From Bacillota bacterium (GTDB taxonomy: Bacteria > Bacillota > Limnochordia > DTU080): a stretch of 64,000 bases of DNA. The notes beneath the pieces were generated by a model. That model was not told the DNA's origin and ran no database searches. It saw only the letters and a program-made list of their open reading frames with translations. The position numbers and the translations under genes are program-made. Within the stretch, counting starts at the first letter, position 1; every line of letters starts with the position of its first letter. Positions 29,206 to 38,595 of the stretch are shown in pieces. The DNA lies in contig DULU01000085.1 in assembly GCA_012840225.1 (NCBI GenBank), forward strand, positions 1-64,000, written 5' to 3'.

Positions 29206-30480
29206 TCACAGCGGCCGGCGGTAATCGCCGGGAATTCCTAGTATACTTTCTGCGGCCCGGCCCACCGCAGGTAATGCCTCCGGCGAGGTAAAGACCCACA
29301 ACCGCCACATGCTCTCATGTTGCTCGATGATGGAGCGGATGTCGGCCGGCACTTTGTCCTCCCTTCCGGGCACCGGCGGGTGGCCCAGGGGGTGCAGGCC
29401 GCGGCCGGTATAAGCCGGCATATCCACCTCTCTCATGGGAGAATGGCCGGTAAAACCGATGATCACCCGGTGCGGCGGGACACCGGCCAGGCGGGCGATG
29501 GCGCTCTCCGTGGCCCGCCTTTTCGGCGGCGGAAATACAAATTGCTCCACCAGCGCCTGTCTCTCGCCGGAGGAAAGATAGAGACCGCTCAAACCGTAGG
29601 CTCTTTTGTATAGCCGGCGCCTCAACACCCCGCCGGCCAGCTCCGCCCCTTCCGGAGAGCTATCGGCCAGCCAGGCCAATAGTCCGGCATCGCACCGCCA
29701 ACAGATGTCCCCGGCTTTGGCCCCCCGCTCCAAGGCCAGCTCCACAGCCTTACCCACCATGGCCCCCGCCGCCACTTTGGCATGGTGCAGGTAAACCCGC
29801 TCCATGAGAAAGCCGCGCATGCGCAGGAGATGTATGATTTCCGAGCGCGCCGCCGGCCTGTCGGTGCCGTCTTTAGCCAGATCGACGGCCAGGTGGCCTT
29901 CGGCGAGGCAGAAGTAGCTATATATCCGGTCGTCATAGTCCTGGGTTATGCCGGCGCAGCGGGCATCTCGGCGCAGGTAGTCCAACAGATCGGCATCGAT
30001 GCTGCCGGCCACCACCTCCGAGCGCCAGCCTTCCCGGCCGCAGAGGAGAGCCGTTATTTCCCGAGTCAGCCCTTCCCGGCGCAGGAGAGCACCCACCTCG
30101 CCTTCTTCCAGGAAGGGGCGCAGGCGCTCCATCTTGTCGTGACGGGGGAAGATGTGCAGTTCGTCCTCCAGGGTGTGGCCGAAAGGTATATGGGCCACAT
30201 CGTGCAGGAGGGCTGCCACCCCGATCAATTCCTCATCTTCCCGGCCGACGGCATAACCTTTTTGGCGCAGGGAATCGATGATCTGCCGCACGGTGGCCAG
30301 GGTACCCAAGCTATGCTCAAAGCGGGTATGCGTGCAGCCGGGATAAACCAAATAAGCCGCCCCGAGTTGCTTGATGCCCCGCAGGCGCTGCACCTCGGCG
30401 GTATCCAGCACCTCCGTCTGCAGCGCCGTCAGCCGCACATCGCCGTGAACGGCCTCCCTGATCACCGTCTCTTTAACCAT
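29206..30480 (-). CDS. HD superfamily phosphohydrolase (dGTPase-like)
   Basis: QRLRGIKQLGAAYLVYPGCTHTRFEHSLGT…LLHDVAHIPFGHTLED. Confidence 0.92.
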   Translation of the reverse strand: MVKETVIREAVHGDVRLTALQTEVLDTAEVQRLRGIKQLGAAYLVYPGCTHTRFEHSLGTLATVRQIIDSLRQKGYAVGREDEELIGVAALLHDVAHIPFGHTLEDELHIFPRHDKMERLRPFLEEGEVGALLRREGLTREITALLCGREGWRSEVVAGSIDADLLDYLRRDARCAGITQDYDDRIYSYFCLAEGHLAVDLAKDGTDRPAARSEIIHLLRMRGFLMERVYLHHAKVAAGAMVGKAVELALERGAKAGDICWRCDAGLLAWLADSSPEGAELAGGVLRRRLYKRAYGLSGLYLSSGERQALVEQFVFPPPKRRATESAIARLAGVPPHRVIIGFTGHSPMREVDMPAYTGRGLHPLGHPPVPGREDKVPADIRSIIEQHESMWRLWVFTSPEALPAVGRAAESILGIPGDYRRPL

Positions 30481-30623
30481 TTTCCGCCTCCCTTTGACCG
30501 GCTCGCTCCCTTTCCACTCTTTCTCTCTCTATATTCGACGATTCGGCGGGTCGGATCAATAAAGAACGGCAGAAAGCGACAAAGTACAGTCAAAGTATGT
30601 TAAGCTAAAGTTGTTCGCCCGGC

Positions 30624-30641
30624 CGGCTATATATAGCCGGG
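30624..30641. promoter_or_regulatory. Perfect 18-bp palindrome upstream of folE (candidate operator)
   Basis: ccggctata|tatagccgg. Confidence 0.5.
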
Positions 30642-30678
30642 GAAGCGGAGGCGGGTAGAGGTGTGGTGTATATAAATT

Positions 30679-31242
30679 ATGGATAAGGAAAAAATCGAGG
30701 CCGCCGTGGCCGAAATCATCAAAGCCATCGGGGAGGATCCGGCGCGGGAAGGCATAAAAGGCACGCCGCGCCGTGTCGCCGAGATGTATGCCGAGATATT
30801 CTCCGGCCTTTTGGAGGACCCCGGGGAACAGCTGGAAGTCACCTATCAGGAAGGATATGATGACCTGGTATTGGTGAAAGACATCACTTTTTATTCGATG
30901 TGCGAACACCATCTGCTGCCATTCTACGGTAAAGCCCATGTGGCCTACATTCCGGCAGGCGGGAGGGTCACCGGTTTGAGCAAACTCGCCCGCGTGGTGG
31001 ATATCCTCGCCAAGCGGCCGCAGATGCAGGAACGCCTGACCGAGCAGATCGCCGATATCCTCATGCAGCATCTGCGGCCCCGCGGCGCCTGCGTGGTGAT
31101 AGAAGCCGAGCACATGTGCATGACTATGCGGGGGATTAAAAAACCCGGCGCCATCGCCGTCACCTCGGCGGTGCGCGGCATATTCCGCTCCGATGAGCGC
31201 ACCCGCATGGAGATCTTCAATCTGATCGGCTTCGGCAAATAG
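30679..31242 (+). CDS. folE: GTP cyclohydrolase I
   Basis: [19 protein letters not shown]…[22 protein letters not shown]…[18 protein letters not shown]. Confidence 0.97.
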   Translation: MDKEKIEAAVAEIIKAIGEDPAREGIKGTPRRVAEMYAEIFSGLLEDPGEQLEVTYQEGYDDLVLVKDITFYSMCEHHLLPFYGKAHVAYIPAGGRVTGLSKLARVVDILAKRPQMQERLTEQIADILMQHLRPRGACVVIEAEHMCMTMRGIKKPGAIAVTSAVRGIFRSDERTRMEIFNLIGFGK

Positions 31243-31302
31243 ACGCCAGCGGAGGAAGCGCCGGCAGAGGAAACGGGGCGAAGAAGGAGCAAAGAAGGAG
31301 AG

Positions 31303-31344
31303 GAGGAGGCGGAACAGAGGAGGCGGAGCAGAGGAGGCGGAGCA
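31303..31344. repeat. Three tandem 14-bp units (gaggaggcggarca) between folE and the HD gene
   Basis: gaggaggcggaaca gaggaggcggagca gaggaggcggagca. Confidence 0.85.
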
Positions 31345-31350
31345 GCCCCC

Positions 31351-31920
31351 TCACAACCCCAACTCGTCGGCGATACCGCTCATGGCGGCGATGACCAGCG
31401 CCACATGCTCGTCGAAAGGCACACCCAACTCAGCCGCCCCGGCCAGCATCTCTTCCCGGTTGCAGCCTTTGGCGAAGCTTTTGTCCTTCATCTTCTTTTT
31501 CACCGAACTTACCTGCACATCGGCCACCTTTTTCGACGGCCGCACCAAGGCCACTGCAGCGACAAATCCGGTCAGCTCATCGACGGCATATAAAGCCTTG
31601 GCCATCAGGGTGCGCCGCGGCACACCCAGGTGGTTGCCGTGGCTTAAGACGGCTTCCACAATATCCTCCGGATAATGCAAAGAGCGCAAGATCTCCGCCC
31701 CTACCTTGGGATGTTCCTCCAGGGTGGGATGCTGCTCATAGTCCATATCGTGCAGGAGGCCGGTCACCGCCCAGCGCTCGGCATCCTCGCCGTATTTGGC
31801 GGCATATGCCCTCATCGCCGCCTCCACGGCCAGCGCGTGCTTCAGCAGTTGTTCATCTTTGGTATATTGCCGCAATAATGCCCAGGCTTCCTGGCGATTC
31901 GGTGTCCACGCCTCTGCCAT
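31351..31920 (-). CDS. HD(IG) domain-containing hydrolase
   Basis: LKHALAVEAAMRAYAAKYGEDAERWAVTGLLHDMDYEQHP. Confidence 0.9.
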   Translation of the reverse strand: MAEAWTPNRQEAWALLRQYTKDEQLLKHALAVEAAMRAYAAKYGEDAERWAVTGLLHDMDYEQHPTLEEHPKVGAEILRSLHYPEDIVEAVLSHGNHLGVPRRTLMAKALYAVDELTGFVAAVALVRPSKKVADVQVSSVKKKMKDKSFAKGCNREEMLAGAAELGVPFDEHVALVIAAMSGIADELGL

Positions 31921-31948
31921 TGTCCATTCCTCCCGGTCGGTTGGCGGT

Positions 31949-32488
31949 TCATGTCCGGTCCGCCAATATTTTGCTCATCATTTCGTCCAGCGCTTTATAG
32001 TAATCTTCCAGGGTGCTCTCGTTGACCAGGACAAAATCCGCCGGAGCACCGTCCAGGTCGGTTTCCGTGGCATCGTGTTCATATTCGGCATGGTAGCCGG
32101 GGCGGGCGGCCCGCACTGCCCGGGCGGCCAAGATGCGCACGGCGATGCCTCCCCGCTCCTTAAAGAAGTGCCATTCATTGACGAAGCGGGCGTCGGAGAC
32201 GACCACCCGCAGCCCCTCCGGCAGCGGGTCCGTAATGCCCCCGGTCAGCCGGCGCCAAAGCGCCTTGGGAAAGACCAGAGGATCGATCTCCCTCATTTTC
32301 ACCCCGATCTGGATGAGGAGGCCGCGCTCCTTCTCCACCATGCCGAAAACATCGCGGGCGATGCCATAGACCGGCCCGGCGAGCGGCATCTTCACAAAAC
32401 CATAATGGGCGGAGAGATAATCGGCTGCCGTATCCTTACCGGCTCTCTGCCGACCCATAAGAAAAATGCATATGCCTTTGTTTTTCAC
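31949..32488 (-). CDS. Deoxynucleoside monophosphate kinase-like P-loop protein
   Basis: GICIFLMGRQRAGKDTAADYLS P-loop; VVVSDARFVNEWHFFKERGG resembles phage-type dNMP kinases. Confidence 0.65.
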   Translation of the reverse strand: MKNKGICIFLMGRQRAGKDTAADYLSAHYGFVKMPLAGPVYGIARDVFGMVEKERGLLIQIGVKMREIDPLVFPKALWRRLTGGITDPLPEGLRVVVSDARFVNEWHFFKERGGIAVRILAARAVRAARPGYHAEYEHDATETDLDGAPADFVLVNESTLEDYYKALDEMMSKILADRT

Positions 32489-32538
32489 CTGGTCTGCTTA
32501 TTCCTTTCCTTTTCTCCGCTCCGGGGCGCTGCCGCTCT

Positions 32539-33846
32539 TCAGTCCGTCGCTGCCGACGTTGCCGGCACAGACGCCTCGGCCTCTGCCGCGCCTCCTGCCG
32601 CAGCCTCTCCCTTTTTGCCCCGGCGTTCTTTGCTATGTTTATTGTAATTGTTATTGTTGCCGCCATGCCTTATTTTCCAAAGCCGCTCGAGGAAAGTGTT
32701 GAGCATCGGCACCATTTTATCGAATTCGATGAGAAAGCCGTCATGGCCGTATATGCTCTCTATTTCATCATAACGCACATCTTTTCCCTGCTCTTTGAGG
32801 ATGCGGGCGATCTCGATCTGCTGCTGCCTGGGATATAGGATGTCGGATGAGACGCCGATCACCTGCACCAGACACTTGATCTGCCCCAAAGCCGCGTCAT
32901 ATGACGGATAACCCAGGCTGATATCGAACAAGTCGATGGCCCGGGTGAGATAGAGATAAGTATTGGCATCAAAGCGTTCCACGAGCTTGCGGCCCTGGTA
33001 GTGCAGGTAGCTTTCCACCTGAAACTGGGTGCGGAAATCGAAGAGGTCGGCGAAAGTGGCGTTCATCACGTCCCGGCCGAATTTCATGGTCATGGACTCA
33101 TCGCTCTGATAGGTGATCATTCCCAGCATGCGGGCGGTGGCCAAACCATTGATCGGACCAGGGGTGCCGTAGTAATCCCCGCCGTTCCAGGCCGGATCGG
33201 TGACGATGGCCCGGCGCATCACTTCATTATAAGCTATGGATTGGGCGCTCGAGCGCCCGGGCATGGCGATGGCGATGATGCCGTCCATCATATCGGGATA
33301 CTCCACCGCCCAGGTGAGGGTCTGCGCCCCGCCCATCGAACCGCCGGTCACGCAATGCAGCCTCTTAATGCCGAGGTGGTCTATCAGCTGCTTTTGCGCT
33401 CTGACCATATCCCTGATGGTGATGACAGGGAAGCGCATGCCGTATGGCTTGCCGGTTTGCGGATCATAGCTCGCCGGGCCTGTGCTTCCCTGACAACCAC
33501 CGAGTACATTGCTGCAGATGACGAAGTAGCGGCGGGTGTCGAAGACCTTTCCGGGACCGACCAGGGGCTCCCACCAGCCCTTCTCGGGGTCGTCCTCTCC
33601 ATGGCTGGCACAGTGGGCATCTCCGGTGAGAGCATGAACGATGAGCACGGCATTGCTGCGCTCGCTGTTCAGCCGGCCGTAGGTTTCATAGGCCAAGGTG
33701 ATCGGCCCGAACAGACGCCCGCTGTCCAGTGGGAAGTCGCCGTCTTTGGCAAAGGTAAAATACTGCGTATATGGGCGCTTCTTTATCAGAGGGAAGGCGC
33801 TGCCCGTATAATAATCGATCCCGTCGTTCATCCTCAGACTGTCCAC
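32539..33846 (-). CDS. metX: Homoserine O-acetyltransferase
   Basis: PITLAYETYGRLNSERSNAVLIVHALTGDAHCA…VTGGSMGGAQTLTWAVEYPD…YGHDGFLIEFD. Confidence 0.95.
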   Translation of the reverse strand: MDSLRMNDGIDYYTGSAFPLIKKRPYTQYFTFAKDGDFPLDSGRLFGPITLAYETYGRLNSERSNAVLIVHALTGDAHCASHGEDDPEKGWWEPLVGPGKVFDTRRYFVICSNVLGGCQGSTGPASYDPQTGKPYGMRFPVITIRDMVRAQKQLIDHLGIKRLHCVTGGSMGGAQTLTWAVEYPDMMDGIIAIAMPGRSSAQSIAYNEVMRRAIVTDPAWNGGDYYGTPGPINGLATARMLGMITYQSDESMTMKFGRDVMNATFADLFDFRTQFQVESYLHYQGRKLVERFDANTYLYLTRAIDLFDISLGYPSYDAALGQIKCLVQVIGVSSDILYPRQQQIEIARILKEQGKDVRYDEIESIYGHDGFLIEFDKMVPMLNTFLERLWKIRHGGNNNNYNKHSKERRGKKGEAAAGGAAEAEASVPATSAATD

Positions 33847-33881
33847 CTTTCAGTTGGCTCTCCGTCAGTTGGCTCTCCTCA

Positions 33882-35198
<1,317 letters not shown>

Positions 35199-35225
35199 TT
35201 AAATATGTGGATTACGATGGGCATC

Positions 35226-35249
35226 AAAAAACCTCTCCGCAGGGAGAGG
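35226..35249 (-). terminator. Intrinsic terminator of the SAM riboswitch expression platform
   Basis: Minus strand CCTCTCCCTGCGGAGAGG TTTTTT. Confidence 0.9.
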
Positions 35250-35278
35250 CGACAATAAGTTCTTACTCTCGCCAACTC

Positions 35279-35413
35279 CCCTCATCTTTCAGGCACGGAT
35301 CTCTCCGTCCTGCAGGATTTAGCACCACGTCGCCATTGCTCGCTTACCTGTCAATGAGCAAGGCCGGCTGCCGGGCTTCATCGGGCCAGTCCCTCCGCCG
35401 CTCTCGATAAGAG
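35279..35413 (-). ncRNA. SAM-I (S-box) riboswitch aptamer upstream of metY-metX
   Basis: Minus strand CTCTTATCGAGAGCGGCGGAGGGACTGGCCCGATGAAGCCCGGCAGCCGG…GAAAGATGAGGGG; matches S-box core and P1. Confidence 0.97.
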
Positions 35414-35567
35414 TGTTGGTTATTCAGTTTTTCCTTGATTTTTGCTTGGCGCCGGTGAGCCTCCCGCTCACCTATTACTTGGCAGTATACATGCCCGCCC
35501 AAATCCTGTCAACTAAATTGTTGCCCCTGGCGTTTTGCCATTTTACATAGTGACCGGTATGAAAGGC

Positions 35568-35612
35568 CAGGGCAGGCTCACGGGTTACGCTACCCGGAAA
35601 GAGCCTGCCCTG
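35568..35612. other. Long perfect hairpin downstream of the ADP-dependent kinase gene
   Basis: cagggcaggctc…inner cgggt/acccg…gagcctgccctg (12-bp outer arm). Confidence 0.75.
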
Positions 35613-35668
35613 CATATTGGATCCGACGGCGTCAAGCGCCGGTGCTGGTCTAGCCTATCAGGCGGTCA

Positions 35669-37114
35669 TCAGTCGGCGGACACCGGACTCCCGGCGACGA
35701 AGGACGAAGCGGAGATCAGGTCGCCCAGGCCCACGGTCAGCACCGGTTTCGGCACCACTTTGGTGGGGAGGAAGATCACTTCATATTCTCCCCAGCGGCC
35801 AATGCCCTGAGAGGCAAAGCCGGCATCGCCCAGGAAAGCCCCGATTTCCACTCCCCGCTGCAAGCCCTTGTCGATGAAGGGGAACTGCAGACCTTCCTCA
35901 ATCTGAGCCCGCTCGCCGACCTGACCGGTGGCCGTGCGGCTGGCCGCCAGGGTAGCAGCCAGGACGAGTCCCGTGCGGGTGATCTCGGGAGCCGCGTAAC
36001 CGGGCTTGGTGAGGGTGAGGTAATAGCCTAGATCATGGAGCTGGATGCGGGCGAGACCGGTGTGCTTCATCAAGGCGGCCAGGCCGTTCATCACCGCGGC
36101 GACCCCTTCCTCTTTTTCCACCGCCTCGGCTTCCGCCATCGCCCCGACATTGCGCAGGATGGCGCCGAGTTCCACCTCATTCAGCCCTAAGCTGTGCACC
36201 CGCGGCAGAATATGCTCAATAATCCCTCCCCTGATGAGGGGGCTGGCGATGCTGGCAAATTCATAATGCAGCTTCAAGTGGGGATGCTTCTCCCGCAGCT
36301 GGGCGATAAACTCGCCGACGGGGATCAAATAGTCGGCATAGGTGGTGCCGTCAGGATATTTCTCCGACAGGATGTGGAAGCCGGAGATCACAAAGTGGCT
36401 GAACAACCCGGCTTTCTCCAGCATGTTCTTCTTCCAGGCCGGGTTGATCTGGAGCTTGTTGTTCACCGGATTCCAGGCGGCGATATAGCGGTTGGCCCGC
36501 GGGGCGGTGATCGTCTGGCCGCCGATGGTGATGCTGTCGCCGGTGGAGTATTCCACGATCAGGTGCAACGCTTTTATCCCTTCGCCCTTAGCCGCTTCCT
36601 TTGGCGCCCGCAGTTCCCCGTCGTCGGCCAGCACTTTCAGATTCGGCCGTTCCACAAAAAGCTCGGCCAACTCCTTGGTGAGCGGGTGGGCATAGACCAC
36701 CACGGGAAAGCCGAGGGGAGAGAGCGAATTGGCCATGTTGCCCGAGGTACCGCCCATGCGCAGGAAGTCGTAGCCCAGCTTGTTCATCACCCATCTGAAG
36801 GTTTCCTCATCCCTGATCATGAGCTGCAGGGCTTTGCCGCGCCGGAAAGAGCTGAAGAGGCCGATCATGAAGTCTTTCGGCGAGTTGATCTCCAGCGGCA
36901 CGGCGGCCTGCTCGTCCAGGACCGCCGCCAATAAAGCTTTATCTTCTGCTAAAGCTTTGGCCACTTTATCGGCATTGAAGCGGACCAAGCCGTCGATCAC
37001 CGAGTGAATGCCGACTACCACGCCCCGAGCCCGACCGATAGCCGCAAACCCTTCTGGCAAGAGGGTTTTGTAAATCTCATCCCAACTCATGCGGAGCTCT
37101 TCCAATTGTCCCAT
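35669..37114 (-). CDS. ADP-dependent phosphofructokinase/glucokinase family protein
   Basis: MGGTSGNMANSLSPLG, TAPRANRYIAAWNP, VHSLGLNEVELGAI, HDLGYYLTLTK, C-terminal VGLGDLISASSFV (GxGD); start moved to internal Met. Confidence 0.88.
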   Translation of the reverse strand: MGQLEELRMSWDEIYKTLLPEGFAAIGRARGVVVGIHSVIDGLVRFNADKVAKALAEDKALLAAVLDEQAAVPLEINSPKDFMIGLFSSFRRGKALQLMIRDEETFRWVMNKLGYDFLRMGGTSGNMANSLSPLGFPVVVYAHPLTKELAELFVERPNLKVLADDGELRAPKEAAKGEGIKALHLIVEYSTGDSITIGGQTITAPRANRYIAAWNPVNNKLQINPAWKKNMLEKAGLFSHFVISGFHILSEKYPDGTTYADYLIPVGEFIAQLREKHPHLKLHYEFASIASPLIRGGIIEHILPRVHSLGLNEVELGAILRNVGAMAEAEAVEKEEGVAAVMNGLAALMKHTGLARIQLHDLGYYLTLTKPGYAAPEITRTGLVLAATLAASRTATGQVGERAQIEEGLQFPFIDKGLQRGVEIGAFLGDAGFASQGIGRWGEYEVIFLPTKVVPKPVLTVGLGDLISASSFVAGSPVSAD

Positions 37115-37240
37115 TGCGAGCCTACCTCCCGATATTGAACACTTGCTGCCGCACCTGTCCATCTGAACCGGTGCCGCCTGATTGCTGTTCCACATCGGGA
37201 AAGCTTTCCCTGCAGGCGGTAGGCAATGCGATGGGTGGGT

Positions 37241-37350
37241 GGTGCGCATTTTTTCCCAAAGTGCGTTCGTCTCACTCTTGACCGGCGGGGCCAGAAAGAA
37301 AACGCTACTTTTCCCAATTTTGGACGCTGCTTCGGTAAAAAATGCGCACC
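37241..37350. repeat. 14-bp perfect inverted repeat GGTGCGCATTTTTT / AAAAAATGCGCACC upstream of the ADP-kinase gene
   Basis: Arms at 37241-37254 and 37337-37350, with imperfect G/C-rich extensions. Confidence 0.8.
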
Positions 37351-37377
37351 CTCCCCACCATGCCTTGTGACAGCGCA

Positions 37378-37752
37378 TCAGCTGCCGCCGTCATATTTGC
37401 CGGCACTGCTGTTGGACACCCGCTGCAGCTGCAGATTGCCTATGCGGAAGAGCACCGTATCACCGCTCTTCTCCGCCTCTTCTCCCTCTTCCTGGCCTTC
37501 AGTGTAGCTGTCCTCCTGCTCATAGCCCTGGTCATAGCTCCACATAGCCGTCTCCTGCATTTTGTTCTTTCTTCTTGCCATATATGCCGCCACAGGATCA
37601 TAGCGCATCAAGCCTTCCGCCAAAGCTCCTATGCCGTAGGTGAGGCCCAGCGCCCTCGCCAGGCGGCTTTTGCGGCGCAGCGCCCACAGCATAGCTATGG
37701 CGCCGGTGCTGATTCTCCAGAAAGCATCTCGCTCATCGATGTTTTTCTTCAC
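37378..37752 (-). CDS. Small DUF2892/YgaP-like protein with long charged C-terminus
   Basis: MKKNIDERDAFWRISTGAIAMLWALRRKSRLARALGLTYGIGALAEGLMRYDPVAAYM. Confidence 0.55.
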   Translation of the reverse strand: MKKNIDERDAFWRISTGAIAMLWALRRKSRLARALGLTYGIGALAEGLMRYDPVAAYMARRKNKMQETAMWSYDQGYEQEDSYTEGQEEGEEAEKSGDTVLFRIGNLQLQRVSNSSAGKYDGGS

Positions 37753-37931
37753 GGATTAATCCTCCCTATCCGGTTTTAGCCGTTTTAGCCGGTTTATTGG
37801 TCGGTGAGGTCCTATCGTCATATAGTGTGGCCATGTAAAAAGACGACATGACTCGAAAATCCAGGGGAAATGGATGTAAACTGCATGATATGGAAAGATA
37901 TGGAGAGCTTTCGCACCATGACCGCCTTCCC

Positions 37932-37978
37932 CAACTAAATATAGGGTTATATAATGTTATTGACACCATATATTGTGG
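37932..37978 (+). promoter_or_regulatory. Tandem NrdR boxes upstream of nrdR-nrdJ
   Basis: caactaaatatagggt (37932-37947) and acaccatatattgtgg (37963-37978), exactly 31 bp centre to centre, matching the ACACwATATATwGTGT-type box. Confidence 0.75.
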
Positions 37979-38104
37979 GTCAACTGGATGTAAAACACCA
38001 GCTAGGCAAGATATTCCAATCAATGCCCCTGCATAGCTGCCGTATAGACGCCAAGGACACCCAGGACATTCTGCGTCGGGCCCCTGCCGCGAGAGGAGAG
38101 AAAT

Positions 38105-38575
38105 ATGCGCTGCCCTCATTGCAACCACAGCGATACCAGAGTTTTGGATTCCCGGCCCACGGAAGAAGGCAATGCCATCCGCCGCCGCCGGGCCTGCTCG
38201 GCCTGCGACAGCCGGTTCACCACCTATGAGCGCATTGAGACCACCCCGCTCATGGTCATCAAAGCCGACGGGCGGCGGGAGGAATTCGACCGCAACAAGA
38301 TCCTGCGCGGCCTGGTCATCGCCTGCGGCAAGCGCAAGGTGCCCATGGCGGCCCTTGAGGCTTTGGTGGACAAGGTGGAATCCACCATCCGCAGCAGCAT
38401 GGAACAGGAGGTGCCCTCGCGGGTGATCGGCGAGCTGGTGATGGAAGGTCTGAAAGAGATCGACAAGGTGGCCTATATCCGTTTCGCCTCGGTATATCGC
38501 CAGTTCGGCGATGTGCAGAGGTTCATGAGCGAACTGCAAAACCTGATCGATCAGCAGAAGCTTATCGACAACTGA
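38105..38575 (+). CDS. nrdR: Transcriptional repressor NrdR
   Basis: MRCPHCNHSDTRVLDSRPTEEGNAIRRRRACSACDSRFTTYERIE, ATP-cone. Confidence 0.98.
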   Translation: MRCPHCNHSDTRVLDSRPTEEGNAIRRRRACSACDSRFTTYERIETTPLMVIKADGRREEFDRNKILRGLVIACGKRKVPMAALEALVDKVESTIRSSMEQEVPSRVIGELVMEGLKEIDKVAYIRFASVYRQFGDVQRFMSELQNLIDQQKLIDN

Positions 38576-38595
38576 TTTTTTTGGGAGGAATATTA

